DNA from: Chloroflexaceae bacterium
GTDB lineage: Bacteria > Chloroflexota > Chloroflexia > Chloroflexales > Chloroflexaceae
DNA: 64,000 nt
Direction: 5' to 3'
NCBI GenBank assembly: GCA_025057155.1
Contig: JANWYD010000007.1
Span: 215,510 to 279,509, forward strand
This document shows, piece by piece, positions 54,588 to 63,141 of this stretch. The translations under genes and the position numbers were made by a program. Each line of letters opens with the position of its first letter. Position 1 is the first letter of the stretch. Below the pieces are notes generated by a model. It worked only from the letters and a program-made list of their open reading frames with translations. It was not told the origin of the DNA and did not search any database.

Positions 54588-54620
54588 CCCTCCCTCTCCA
54601 CCTGCGGTGGAGAGGGAGGG
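54588..54620 (-). terminator. Hairpin after the first vWA gene
   Basis: CCCTCCCTCTCCACC pairs perfectly with GGTGGAGAGGGAGGG across TGC, 20 bases beyond the stop codon. Same repeat type as the surE hairpin. Confidence 0.6.
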
Positions 54621-54639
54621 GTTGGGGGAGGGTGAGGAC

Positions 54640-57276
54640 TCAACTCGTCCTGCAGACGTCTTCAAGGATCCGGAGTTGCAGATCCTGGCGCATGGTCTGG
54701 GTGAACGCGCCCACGCTGGTGTTAGGGGCGACATTGATCACGATGTCGGAGACGGTCTCCTCGTTCTGATAGATCAAGCCGTACTCGCGTGGCCCGACCC
54801 TGGGCAGATCGAGCGAATGGCGGTAGAACAGGCGGGCGACGAGCCGGTACGAGCCGGCGGGGAGGCGGTCGAAGCGATAGCTCAGCGCGCCGCCGCGGCT
54901 GGCATCGGCGCGGATGGGCGCAGTGTAGGTCGTGCCGGTGCTCTGGTCAACCAGGGTAACGGCGCCCACAACGGGGTACTGGAGCCCGTTGATGGCCTGG
55001 AAGTTCGATGCCGGAATGACGTTAGTCCAGGCGGCGTCGGAGCGCGGCTCGCAGAGACCGGTTTCGACCATAATGTTGATCGCCTGCATGATCGCGTCCA
55101 CATTCGTGCTGCCATCGGCGTTGCGCTGCAGATCCCTCGCCGAGAAGAAGTAGCTGGGGAAGGAGGCCACGCCGTCGCGCAAGCCGGTATCGGGGATGTG
55201 GGAGAGCGCAACCACGTACACTTCGGTCCCGTTCGCCTGGATATCCTCGCGGCTGACGCGCACAGCCTGGGTGATGGGCCGGTCGAGACCGGCGCGCACG
55301 CCGCCGCCGCCGGTGGACAACCCGCCCACATCGGTGGTCTGGCAGGCGGCGTTCTCGATCACCAGGGTTCCGAGCGAGCGGCAGAAGTGCCCGGGGGCGT
55401 AGGTTTCGGCGCGGCTCTGTCCGGCGAGCAGGTTTCCCTGGACGGCGTTACGATCCATGAACTGGTTTGCCACGCCGTCGGTTACGAAGACCACCGCGCG
55501 CTTGTACTCCCAGGTCCGGCCGTTCTGGGTCACCGTGCGGGGCGCGTTGTTCAGCACCAGCGACGCCCGGTAGAGGGCGCCGGCGCTATTGGTGCCGCCA
55601 GAGGTGCGGTAGCGGTCGCCGTTCAACGCGCCAGCGGCGTCAATATTCTGGATAATCGTAGTGGGGTTGGAGGAAAAGCCGCGGGTGAAGCTTGACGGCA
55701 CTTCGTGGTTGTACCAGACCAGGGCCATCGTATCAGGCGGGCGGCTGGGGTCGTATTCGGCATTGCCGGGCATATTGGTCGAGCGCACCAGGGTGTAGAG
55801 GGCGCGCTTGGCGACGGTGATGCGCCGGTCCGCCTCAACGCTCCACCAGTACTCCGGGCCGGTGCCGGTCACTTCGGCGCGCGGGGGGTTGGAGTTGGGC
55901 GGGGCCTCGGCGCAGCGCCACCAGCCGCGTTGCTGCCCGGCTGCGTGTCCTGCCTCCTCACCCGGTCTCCCTGCGCTCCGTGTGGTGCGGTCGCAGCGCC
56001 CTTCGAAGTCGGCGCTCATAGAGCCGGAGACGTCGAGCACCACCACGTACTGGATGGGCCGGCGGGCCTGGGGCCGGTGCGCATACTCGGGCCAGAGGGA
56101 CACCGAGCCGACCAGTTCGACGACGCCCTCGGTGTTGGGGTCAATCACGCCGGTATAGAGACAGGCGCGCTGCTGGGGGCGGGCATCGCCGAGGAAGAGC
56201 AGGTCGAGCCATTTATCGTTGCGGGTCTGCCCCTTGTCGAGCAGGACGAAGAGGCCCAGGCGCACGATGTGGAAGCGCGAGTTATTGCCCTGCAGGACGT
56301 AGCCGCTGTGGATGGGCAGCACCATGCGCGTGCCGACGCGGATGTGCTCATCGAGGGCGTTGCGCACATCGTTAGAGTTCATGTACCCGGTGGCGCCCCA
56401 GACCCAGTCGCCCACGTTCAGCACGCCGGGCTGTTCGGGATAGGTAGCAGGGCGGTCCTGGGGGGTGGGCCAGGGGGCCTCTTCAAAGCCCTCGCCGAGG
56501 TTGCCTTCGCCGGTGAGGCTGGCGGCCAGGCGCGGCTCGCTGGTGGCGTCGGGGATGCTATCGCGCCAGCGCAGCCAGCTAAAGTTGCCCGGCGTGGTCG
56601 CGCCGCTGACAATCACGCGCATGGCGGTGAAGCGCCCGGAGATGTCGGGGCTGTCGTAGTCAACCTCGCGCCAGTTCTGGTCGGGGTTGTTGGGGTTAAT
56701 GAAGCGATTGCCATCAATCACGCGGCTGCTCACGGTGATCGGGTAGACGCCGGAGTTGCTGCTGCAGACGCCAGCGTGGGCCATGGCGTTGATCGGCAGG
56801 TCGTTGCGGCCGACCACGCGGGCGAAGGTGGTGTCCACACGGCCCCTCAAATTCACCTGAATGAAGGAAACGTTATTCGGCAACGGGTTGGTATCGGGCG
56901 TAATGAAGGGCGAGCCGGTGGTGATGGGCCGGCCCTGGGCGTCAAGGTACAGCGCCTGCAGGGTCAACTCATCGCGCTGCGGCTCGGCGCCGGGCGCGGT
57001 CACCTGCACGCCATGGGCATTCAACGAATTCACAATCGCCTGGTACACGATGCGGTTGGTCGTACCTTCCGAACGGCCGATGTAGGCGTTCATGCCTGCC
57101 AGGGCGGCGGTATTGGCAGCGGTCACGGCGCGCCGCTCCTCGGAGAAGGTGTTGCCCACATCAACCGATAGACCAACCATACCGACGATAATCGCGATCA
57201 TTAAGCCAATAAGGGGCAAGCTCTGACCGCGTGCCCGGGGGCGCGTGCTAATATGCTTACGACGTGCGTTCCCCAT
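54640..57276 (-). CDS. TadG-like protein with von Willebrand A domain (copy 1)
   Basis: 878 residues from ATG 57276 (MGNARRKHISTRP) with GGAGG seven bases upstream. N-terminal Tad-type hydrophobic segment RGQSLPLIGLMIAIIVGMVG, then VDVGNTFSEERRAVTAANTAALAGM, as in TadG/TadE-like pseudopilins. A central vWA domain starts at about residue 435 with an intact MIDAS VVLDVSGSMSADF (D-x-S-x-S) and VVFVTDG further on. The C-terminal 110 residues look like a transthyretin-like sandwich (YRFDRLPAGSYRLVARLFYR). Likely exported and anchored, perhaps a tip adhesin of a Tad pilus. Closely similar to the protein at 59288. Confidence 0.85.
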   Translation of the reverse strand: MGNARRKHISTRPRARGQSLPLIGLMIAIIVGMVGLSVDVGNTFSEERRAVTAANTAALAGMNAYIGRSEGTTNRIVYQAIVNSLNAHGVQVTAPGAEPQRDELTLQALYLDAQGRPITTGSPFITPDTNPLPNNVSFIQVNLRGRVDTTFARVVGRNDLPINAMAHAGVCSSNSGVYPITVSSRVIDGNRFINPNNPDQNWREVDYDSPDISGRFTAMRVIVSGATTPGNFSWLRWRDSIPDATSEPRLAASLTGEGNLGEGFEEAPWPTPQDRPATYPEQPGVLNVGDWVWGATGYMNSNDVRNALDEHIRVGTRMVLPIHSGYVLQGNNSRFHIVRLGLFVLLDKGQTRNDKWLDLLFLGDARPQQRACLYTGVIDPNTEGVVELVGSVSLWPEYAHRPQARRPIQYVVVLDVSGSMSADFEGRCDRTTRSAGRPGEEAGHAAGQQRGWWRCAEAPPNSNPPRAEVTGTGPEYWWSVEADRRITVAKRALYTLVRSTNMPGNAEYDPSRPPDTMALVWYNHEVPSSFTRGFSSNPTTIIQNIDAAGALNGDRYRTSGGTNSAGALYRASLVLNNAPRTVTQNGRTWEYKRAVVFVTDGVANQFMDRNAVQGNLLAGQSRAETYAPGHFCRSLGTLVIENAACQTTDVGGLSTGGGGVRAGLDRPITQAVRVSREDIQANGTEVYVVALSHIPDTGLRDGVASFPSYFFSARDLQRNADGSTNVDAIMQAINIMVETGLCEPRSDAAWTNVIPASNFQAINGLQYPVVGAVTLVDQSTGTTYTAPIRADASRGGALSYRFDRLPAGSYRLVARLFYRHSLDLPRVGPREYGLIYQNEETVSDIVINVAPNTSVGAFTQTMRQDLQLRILEDVCRTS

Positions 57277-57483
57277 TGCGATCCCTCCGTTTGGTGCTGG
57301 ATTGCTGGCTATCATGCGCGGACGAATCTGAGCGCGCGGGGGTTACCAGAATCTTCGCTTCTCCTTATAACGATTAACAATCCGTTCTAAAACGCATGAG
57401 CCTTTTACAATGTCCCGTTCCCTTCCCGAGGTTGAAGGAAGCCGGGGCAATCGGGTTGCTCCGTGCCCTGGTTGTAACGACTT

Positions 57484-57621
57484 AGAGCCTATCCGAATAA
57501 CTCCTGTAGGGGTAAGCGGGGAAACCCGGTTTCCCCACGCCCCTCCCTGACGGGAGGGGCTGGGAGGGCGTAGCCCTCGCAGAAAAGGGATCGGATAACC
57601 AGGTTATCCGGATAGGGTCTC
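57484..57621. repeat. Element E with terminal inverted repeats
   Basis: AGAGCCTATCCGAATAA at left faces GGTTATCCGGATAGGGTCT at right. Inside are GCGGGGAAACCCGGTTTCCCC and GGATAACCAGGTTATCC palindromes. 138 bp, non-coding. Confidence 0.65.
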
Positions 57622-57623
57622 AG

Positions 57624-57788
57624 GAGGATTAAGAAAGGAATCCGGTGTGCCACGATGATCCTCGCGATGGCATCGCCCGCTGAGGGCTAAAGCCCTCGCT
57701 CAGGACCTGGAAGCCCCGCAGGGGCTTTGATGAACTCAGCCAGGGCTTTAGCCCGCAGCGTTCGGCGATACCGGATGCAATTCCTAAC
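57624..57788. repeat. Family C element, intact copy C2
   Basis: GAGGATTAAGAAAGGAATCC at left and inverted GTTAGGAATTGCATCCGG at right. Interior GAGGGCTAAAGCCCTCGCTC and GAAGCCCCGCAGGGGCTTTG hairpins. Matches the split copy at 50609-51032. Confidence 0.75.
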
Positions 57789-57862
57789 GGTCATCAGTGT
57801 TTCCTCGTTGCCCTCCCCGGAGCCTCATCAGACATCCCAGGTGTCTGAACAGGCTCGCACCA

Positions 57863-58498
57863 TCACTGGTTCGGCGTATTGGCATACGAACTGCGGATGG
57901 GCATCACGGCGCTGGTCTGCAGGCGCACGCTGTTGGCGAAGGCGGGGGCGAGGGGAAACATGAACTGGTAATCGGTGCGCACGGTAACTCTGACCCAGCA
58001 GTTGCGCCCGCCGGCCTGCATATCTATGCCGCGCATATCGGTGCGGCAGGGCCGTGGCGGCGGCTGCTGATCGGGTTGCGGAGGGATGGTACTATATAAC
58101 AGTTCAATACGGATGTAGGCATTGGGGTTGGACCAGTCAGTATGCTCGGCGCGGCCGGTCTCGTTCTCATCCCAGATGCCATTGTTATCGAGGTCGCGCA
58201 GGTTGGCGAAGCCGCTGCGCTGAGGGCCGCCGGCGCCGCGCACGCGGCGCACGATCTCGGCATAGTTGAGATCAACCCGCTGCAACTGGCCGTTCTGCAT
58301 CACCTGCACGGGATAGCTGCCGAAGGTGGCGCCCTCCTGAGCGGCGGCGCGGAGGCCCTGGAGGGTGAAGAAGATTAGCCCCAGATCGACGGCGGCGGCC
58401 AGCAGGAAAAAGAGCAGCGTACTGGCGAGGGCCAGTTCCACCAGCGCCTGACCCCTGGCGCGAGGCTGTCGGCGATGTGTACGAAGTCGGCGCAACAT
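57863..58498 (-). CDS. tadE: TadE-like pseudopilin (copy 1)
   Basis: 211 residues from ATG 58498 (MLRRLRTHRRQPRARG) with AGGAGAG upstream. Basic N-terminus, then RGQALVELALASTLLFFLLAAAVDLGLIFF, the TadE hydrophobic helix with the conserved Glu five residues into the segment. The remaining 160 residues are exported and contain a Cys pair (PCRTD...NCWVRV). It begins 13 bases after the stop of the other TadE gene, so the two are co-transcribed. Minor pseudopilin or subunit of the Tad structure. Confidence 0.88.
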   Translation of the reverse strand: MLRRLRTHRRQPRARGQALVELALASTLLFFLLAAAVDLGLIFFTLQGLRAAAQEGATFGSYPVQVMQNGQLQRVDLNYAEIVRRVRGAGGPQRSGFANLRDLDNNGIWDENETGRAEHTDWSNPNAYIRIELLYSTIPPQPDQQPPPRPCRTDMRGIDMQAGGRNCWVRVTVRTDYQFMFPLAPAFANSVRLQTSAVMPIRSSYANTPNQ

Positions 58499-58511
58499 GG
58501 ATTCCACTCTC

Positions 58512-59093
58512 CTACCGATTCAACTCACGCCATTCGGCCATATTGCGGGCGCAGGCCACGCCGGCGGGCCGGGTGGGATCGAGACCGAGGTTCTCGATTG
58601 AGCGCCGCTGCACGACGCGCAGGGTAATCGTGCCATCACTGTTGCCGATGCGCAGCAACTGGTACAGCGGGGTCAGGCCGGTAACGGGATAGTTGATCTC
58701 TACCTCAATCGGCCCGCGGTCGCGGAGGTTGCGGGTATTGCCGCCGTTGGGGTAGCGGATGGTGACGAAATCCACCACACTGCGCCCCCGATTGATAGTG
58801 CCAGAAAAGAGGGTCGTATCGCTCTCCACGGCCGCCAGCACCGTATTGACGCAGGCATCGCCGCGGAAGCCAGGGTAATCCGCGTCGCGAGGCGGATTAT
58901 CGCGATAGGCGAGCCAGGACTCATACGGCGGCACCTGGGCGGCGGCTTCGGCCCCGTTGCGGGCGGCCTGGGAGACGGTTGAGTAAGCCCAGATGAGGTA
59001 GCCGAACTCCATGATGCCGAAGAGCACCAGAAGCATGAATGGCAGGATCAGCGCCATTTCGACGATAGATTGACCAGAAGCACGGCGATCCAT
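58512..59093 (-). CDS. TadE-like pseudopilin (copy 2)
   Basis: 193 residues from ATG 59093 (MDRRASGQSIVEMALILPF) with GGAGGAG upstream. A short leader, then GQSIVEMALILPFMLLVLFGIMEFGYLIWAYSTVSQAARNGAEAAA, the classic TadE/TadF segment with the conserved Glu. The exported part contains a Cys pair (DACVNT and VACARN). First gene of a two-gene TadE unit preceded by a strong promoter with the shared box. Confidence 0.9.
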   Translation of the reverse strand: MDRRASGQSIVEMALILPFMLLVLFGIMEFGYLIWAYSTVSQAARNGAEAAAQVPPYESWLAYRDNPPRDADYPGFRGDACVNTVLAAVESDTTLFSGTINRGRSVVDFVTIRYPNGGNTRNLRDRGPIEVEINYPVTGLTPLYQLLRIGNSDGTITLRVVQRRSIENLGLDPTRPAGVACARNMAEWRELNR

Positions 59094-59134
59094 ACGCTGC
59101 TCACGCTCCTCCCGCGATACGCGATCGTAGGGCG

Positions 59135-59164
59135 ATTATAGGTCAGGCGCGTTTGAAGGCTCAA
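59135..59164 (-). promoter_or_regulatory. Promoter of the TadE pair
   Basis: TTGAGC (59164-59159), 18-bp spacer, TATAAT (59140-59135) on the minus strand; the expected start is about 35 bases before the ATG at 59093. Confidence 0.75.
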
Positions 59165-59180
59165 TAGTCAAAAGGTACCG
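59160..59180 (-). promoter_or_regulatory. Shared 20-bp box overlapping the TadE -35
   Basis: CTCAATAGTCAAAAGGTACC followed by G. Identical to 62481-62501. In both cases the first bases form the complement of the -35 hexamer. Confidence 0.7.
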
Positions 59181-59287
59181 AGTGGCAAGGCGGGGCGCAG
59201 ATGGATCGGGGCGTGGGGAAACCAGGTTTCCCCACGCCCCCGCCGGTCAGGAGGGTGAAAACCCTCCCGCGAGCATGCCCCGAACGG
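59181..59287. repeat. GGGGAAACC palindrome after the second vWA gene
   Basis: GTGGGGAAACC-A-GGTTTCCCCAC at about 59213-59235 and GGAGGGTGAAAACCCTCC at about 59250-59267 lie downstream of the vWA stop codon and may end its transcript before the TadE promoter. Confidence 0.6.
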
Positions 59288-61945
59288 TCAACTGGTAGCG
59301 CAGACATCGCCGGAGAGGCGGAGTTGGAGATCCTGGCGGATCACCCGCGAGAAGCCGCCTACGTTGGTGTCCGCGGTTATGTTAACCACGATGTCGGCCC
59401 GGGTCTCATTATTCTGTTCGATAAGGCTGTAGCGTCGCGGGCCGGCGTCAGGCGCATCGAGGGGATGGCGGTAGAACACGTAGGCCTCCAGGCGATAGGA
59501 ACCGGCGGGCAGTCGGTCGAAGCGGTAGCTCAGGGCGCCGCCGCGGCTGGCATCGGCGCGAATGGGGGCGCGATACTGGGTGCCGGTGTTCTGGTCGGTC
59601 AGAATAACCTCGCCGACGTTGGGGTAGACCAGACCGGCCACCGGGCGGAACTCGGCGGGGGGGATGTTGTTGGTGCGGGGATCGGCGCGCCGCTCGCAGA
59701 CGCCGCTCTCCACGATGTTGTTGATCGCCTCCATAATCGCGTCGACGTTGGTGCTGCCATCGGCATTGCGCTGCAACTCCCGGGCCGAGAAGAAGTAGCT
59801 GGGGAACGAGGCGATGCCATCGCGCAGGCCCGTGTCGGGGATGTTGGAGAGGGCGACCACGAAGACCTCGTACTGGCGCGACTTCATCTGCTCGCTGACA
59901 TTCACCGCCTGAGTGATGGGACGATCCAGTCCGGCGGGGATGCCGTTCGCGGCGATGGTCCGGCCGCCAAAGCCGGTGGTCTGGCAGTTGGCCATCTCAA
60001 GCGCGAACCGGGAATGGCAGACGTGGTCGGGGGGATACGTACTCCGGTCACTGATGCCAAAGGTCAGATTGGGCGCATTGGGATTGAATAGGTAGTTCGA
60101 CACGCCGTCGGTAATGTAGATCACCGCCCGCTTATACTGCCAGACCTGGCCGTCGGTATGGGTGACGGTGCGCGGGGCGCGATCAAGCAGCAGGGAGGCG
60201 CGGTAGAGGGCCCCGGCGCCGTTGGTTCCGCCCTCGGAGAGATAGGGGTTCCTGGAGCGGTGGGTAGTAGCCTGCCGGGTGACGGCGTTGATCAGTTCCT
60301 GTGGCTCGTCGGAGAACGCCTCGCCGCCGAAGTTGCCGACGAAGCTTGCCGGCGCCTGCCAATTGAACCAGACCAGGGCCATCTGGTCGGAGGGGCGGTC
60401 GGGGTCATAGTCGGCGTTGCCGGGCATGTTGGTCTCGGCAATCAGGCGTTCGAGGGCCTTCTTAGCCACGTAGATGCGCCGATCGCGTTCGTTGCTCCAC
60501 CAGTACGCCTCGCCGGTGCCGATCACTTCGGCGCGCTGGACGGGCCAGTTGGGGTCGGCCGGGACCTCGGCGCACTGCCACCAGCCGCGCTGGGCGCCGT
60601 TAACATGGCCCTGACCGTTGTTTCTCCGGTGATACTCGGCCGTGGGGGCGCTGGCGTCGAACACGTCGCACTGGCCGGCGAAATTGGCGCTCATCGAACC
60701 GGAGACGTCAAGCACCACCACGTACTGGATGGGCGGGCGGCGCAGGGGCTGGGTGCGGTATTCGGGCAGGAAGGAGACCGAGCCGGCAAGGCCTAGCTGG
60801 CCGTCGTTGCTGGCGGTGGGAGCGTACAGGCAGGCGCGCTGCTGAGGGCGCGGCTCGCCGAGGAAGAGCAGATCCAGCCAGCGATTGCTGCCGGTCTGCC
60901 CCTGGCCAAGAAGCACAAAGAGGCCGAAACGCACGACGTGGAAGCGCGAGTTGTCGCCATCGCGGAAGGCGTCGCGATGGATGGGGAGGATCATGCGCGT
61001 GCCCAGACGAATGTGCTCATTCAGGGCCGCCTCGACGTCGCGGGAGTCGGGCCAGGCGGTGCTGCCCCAGACCCAGTCGCCGGGGGAGAGCGCCCCGCGT
61101 TCGGGGGGGTAGACGCCGTCGGGCCGGTTCTGGGAGCTGGGCCAGGGGGCCTCCTCGAAGCCTTCGCCGAGGTTGCCCTCGCCGCTCAACGAGCGGGCCA
61201 GGGTAATGGCGCTGCGCGCCCCGGGGACGCCGTCGCGCCAGCGGAGCCAGCCAAAGTTGCGGGCGCTCTCATCACCCACCACCACGCGCATCGCGGTGAA
61301 GCGCCCGGAGATATCAGGGCTGTCGTAGGGCACTTCGCGCCAGTTGAGGGCGGGATCATTGCTGCGCACGAAGCGATTGCCATCAATAATGCGGGTATTG
61401 ATGGTGATGGGGTAGTACCCGGAGCTGCTGGTGCAGGTGCCGGCATAGGCCAGCGCATTGAACGGCAGGTCGTTACGGCCGACGATGCGGGCGAAGGCCG
61501 TGTCCACGCGGCCCCGGAGGCCCACCTCGATGAAGGCGACATTGGCAGGTACAGGGTTGGTGTCGTCGGTAACGATCGGCGAGCCATTGCTGATCGGCAG
61601 GCCCTGGGCATCGAGGTAGCGCGCCTCGAGAGTAACGTCGTCAGGCTGCGGCTCGGCGCCGGGCGCGGTGATCTGGATGCCATGGGCATTGAGCGCATTG
61701 ACGATCGAGGTGTATACTACCCGATTGGTGGTCGCCTGCGAGCGGGCGATATAGGTGTTCATGCCCGCCAGAGCAGCGGCATTGGCGGCGGTGACGGCGC
61801 GACGCTCTTCGGAGAAGGTGTTGCCGACATCAACCGACAGGCCGACCATGCCGATAATGACGGCGATCATCAGGCCAATCAAGGGCAGGCTCTGGCCGCG
61901 CGCGCGGGAACGCGTCGCATGCCGTTTGCTGCGAACTTTCCCCAT
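59288..61945 (-). CDS. TadG-like protein with von Willebrand A domain (copy 2)
   Basis: 885 residues from ATG 61945 (MGKVRSKRHATRSRARG); AGGAATCC precedes it. Same layout as the protein at 54640: SLPLIGLMIAVIIGMVG helix, VDVGNTFSEERRAVTAANAAALAGM, a MIDAS VVLDVSGSMSANF near residue 443 and VIYITDGVSNYLF, then the sandwich YRFDRLPAGSYRLEAYVFYR. Long stretches are identical between the two, so they are recent or constrained paralogues. Cys-rich loops around the vWA (QCDVFD, WWQCAEVP, DHVCHS, ANCQTT) suggest disulfides in an exported protein. It has a predicted leader of about 500 bases. Confidence 0.85.
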   Translation of the reverse strand: MGKVRSKRHATRSRARGQSLPLIGLMIAVIIGMVGLSVDVGNTFSEERRAVTAANAAALAGMNTYIARSQATTNRVVYTSIVNALNAHGIQITAPGAEPQPDDVTLEARYLDAQGLPISNGSPIVTDDTNPVPANVAFIEVGLRGRVDTAFARIVGRNDLPFNALAYAGTCTSSSGYYPITINTRIIDGNRFVRSNDPALNWREVPYDSPDISGRFTAMRVVVGDESARNFGWLRWRDGVPGARSAITLARSLSGEGNLGEGFEEAPWPSSQNRPDGVYPPERGALSPGDWVWGSTAWPDSRDVEAALNEHIRLGTRMILPIHRDAFRDGDNSRFHVVRFGLFVLLGQGQTGSNRWLDLLFLGEPRPQQRACLYAPTASNDGQLGLAGSVSFLPEYRTQPLRRPPIQYVVVLDVSGSMSANFAGQCDVFDASAPTAEYHRRNNGQGHVNGAQRGWWQCAEVPADPNWPVQRAEVIGTGEAYWWSNERDRRIYVAKKALERLIAETNMPGNADYDPDRPSDQMALVWFNWQAPASFVGNFGGEAFSDEPQELINAVTRQATTHRSRNPYLSEGGTNGAGALYRASLLLDRAPRTVTHTDGQVWQYKRAVIYITDGVSNYLFNPNAPNLTFGISDRSTYPPDHVCHSRFALEMANCQTTGFGGRTIAANGIPAGLDRPITQAVNVSEQMKSRQYEVFVVALSNIPDTGLRDGIASFPSYFFSARELQRNADGSTNVDAIMEAINNIVESGVCERRADPRTNNIPPAEFRPVAGLVYPNVGEVILTDQNTGTQYRAPIRADASRGGALSYRFDRLPAGSYRLEAYVFYRHPLDAPDAGPRRYSLIEQNNETRADIVVNITADTNVGGFSRVIRQDLQLRLSGDVCATS

Positions 61946-62450
61946 CGGGATTCCTCCGTCCGTCTGACTGCGGGATTGCCGACCTGGTTGCGTTCCCCTC
62001 GATGGCGGGCGGCGCCGATCGCGCGCGGTCGTCAACGCGGGCGCCTTTCCACACGGTTACGGCCGGGGCCAGCGCCGCATATCGGGCGCAAAACGGCGCC
62101 GGCCAGAAGCTGGAGAGCGCGGAACCGCGCCAGTAGCGCTCGCGGGGCAAGGGCAACGTTGCGTGCATCGGCCCGGCCCGCCGCGCCGGCAGGTAGCGCC
62201 GTTGATAGGGGTAGGACGGAGGCTGGAATGGCTCAGAAAGGCGCTGAGACGCCTTTCACGGCGACTGACGCTGCGCAACCGCAGACTTCGCTACGTCCGG
62301 GCAGAACGGGGAGAGGGACGAGGTAGCAGGCGAGGTCGGATGGGACGTAAGAGACGAAGCGCGTCAAACTACTGGCGCCGTCTTGCAAAGAGCGCGCACG
62401 GCGCTCCGGGCGCGGCAACCGGACTGTTTCTCCAGTGATATGCCTTCAGT
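61946..62450 (-). other. Long leader of the second vWA gene
   Basis: Between the promoter at 62457-62485 and the start codon lie about 505 bases. A GAAAGGCG/CGCCTTTC hairpin is at 62237-62258 and several GC-rich palindromes occur. No open frame with a good ribosome-binding site was accepted and no known riboswitch consensus was recognised. Confidence 0.4.
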
Positions 62451-62456
62451 ACCCCA

Positions 62457-62485
62457 AGTATAGGCTCGCTATTCCCCCATCTCAA
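62457..62485 (-). promoter_or_regulatory. Promoter of the second vWA gene
   Basis: TTGAGA (62485-62480), 17-bp spacer, TATACT (62462-62457) on the minus strand, one mismatch in each hexamer. Confidence 0.75.
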
Positions 62486-62501
62486 TAGTCAAAAGGTACC
62501 G
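62481..62501 (-). promoter_or_regulatory. Shared 20-bp box overlapping the vWA -35
   Basis: Same CTCAATAGTCAAAAGGTACC-G box as at 59160, in the same position relative to the -35. Confidence 0.7.
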
Positions 62502-62519
62502 GGTCGGCGGGAAGGGGCG

Positions 62520-62552
62520 AGGAAGCGCCGGCCCGCCGGGCCGGCGCTTCCT
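62520..62552. other. Perfect 15-bp hairpin between divergent promoters
   Basis: AGGAAGCGCCGGCCC and its complement flank a GCC loop, between the vWA promoter and the SRPBCC promoter. No U-tract on either side, so an insulator, operator or repeat is as likely as a terminator. Confidence 0.5.
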
Positions 62553-62562
62553 GTGCAAAAGG

Positions 62563-62591
62563 TGGACAACGCATGCCAACCGGCGTATACT
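62563..62591 (+). promoter_or_regulatory. Promoter giving a probable leaderless SRPBCC mRNA
   Basis: TGGACA (62563-62568), 17-bp spacer, TATACT (62586-62591). The expected start, seven to eight bases later, coincides with the A of ATG at 62599. Confidence 0.7.
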
Positions 62592-62598
62592 AGAGAGT

Positions 62599-63075
62599 AT
62601 GGAGCACCAGTACACATACCTTCAGGAAGAGTTCGTGGTGGTCGAGGCCCCGCTGACGCGGGTCGAGGCGGTGATGACCGAGCGCGACTTGATGACGCGC
62701 TGGATGTCGCCAGCGGTGCGCTTTGAACCGCTGGAGACGTGGAGCTTCGAGCAGGGAGCGCGCTGGCGGCTCACCCTGACCGGGCTGGGCCGGGCGCTGG
62801 AGGCGCACTACGTGGTGTACGATCGGCAGCCGGGGCTGGTCCTGTGGGCCTTCAACGGCTTCTGGGAAGGCTTTGACGCCTGGCACTGGCGCCCGTTCCA
62901 GGGTCAGGCAAATCGGACGTTGATCCAGAACCGGATCGAGTATAATCTGTGCATCCCCATTCTGGATGTGCTCTGGCCGGCGACGGTGGGACCATTGATG
63001 GGGTGGGACGCCAGGGTGCAGATGCGCCGCCTGAAGAGCGTGTGCGAAGAGGCCGGAAGCGCGGCCACGGCGTAG
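62599..63075 (+). CDS. SRPBCC (START-like) family protein
   Basis: 158 residues from ATG 62599. The sequence EFVVVEAPLTRVEAVMTERDLMTRWMSPAVRFEPLE is the first beta-alpha-alpha part of the START-like helix-grip fold used for hydrophobic ligands; RWRLTLTGLGRALEAHYVVYDRQPGLVLWAF continues the sheet and the long C-terminal helix is at about 125-155. Ligand unknown. No Shine-Dalgarno sequence stands before the ATG, matching a leaderless transcript. It is followed after 66 bases by the selenoprotein gene on the same strand. Confidence 0.7.
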   Translation: MEHQYTYLQEEFVVVEAPLTRVEAVMTERDLMTRWMSPAVRFEPLETWSFEQGARWRLTLTGLGRALEAHYVVYDRQPGLVLWAFNGFWEGFDAWHWRPFQGQANRTLIQNRIEYNLCIPILDVLWPATVGPLMGWDARVQMRRLKSVCEEAGSAATA

Positions 63076-63141
63076 GGGGATTTGGGATTTGGGATTCTGG
63101 ATTGGGCGAACTGGAGCAGGTCTGCTTGATGGAGGGGAGTG

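Larger units (their letters stand above)
57277..57862. other. Spacer with two repeat elements
   Basis: No gene. Holds elements E and C2 (listed separately). Upstream of the vWA gene, CGTTATAAGG on the minus strand (about 57367) may be part of a -10, without a good -35. Confidence 0.45.

Noticed and set aside
43155..61945. Type IVa pilus or type II secretion system
   Set aside because: CpaF/TadB/TadC/CpaB/CpaE/TadE composition is specific for Tad; no PilT/PilM or GspD-like gene is present.
61946..62450. Cyclic-di-GMP or other known riboswitch in the vWA leader
   Set aside because: No GEMM-type or other familiar consensus was found on reading the minus strand.
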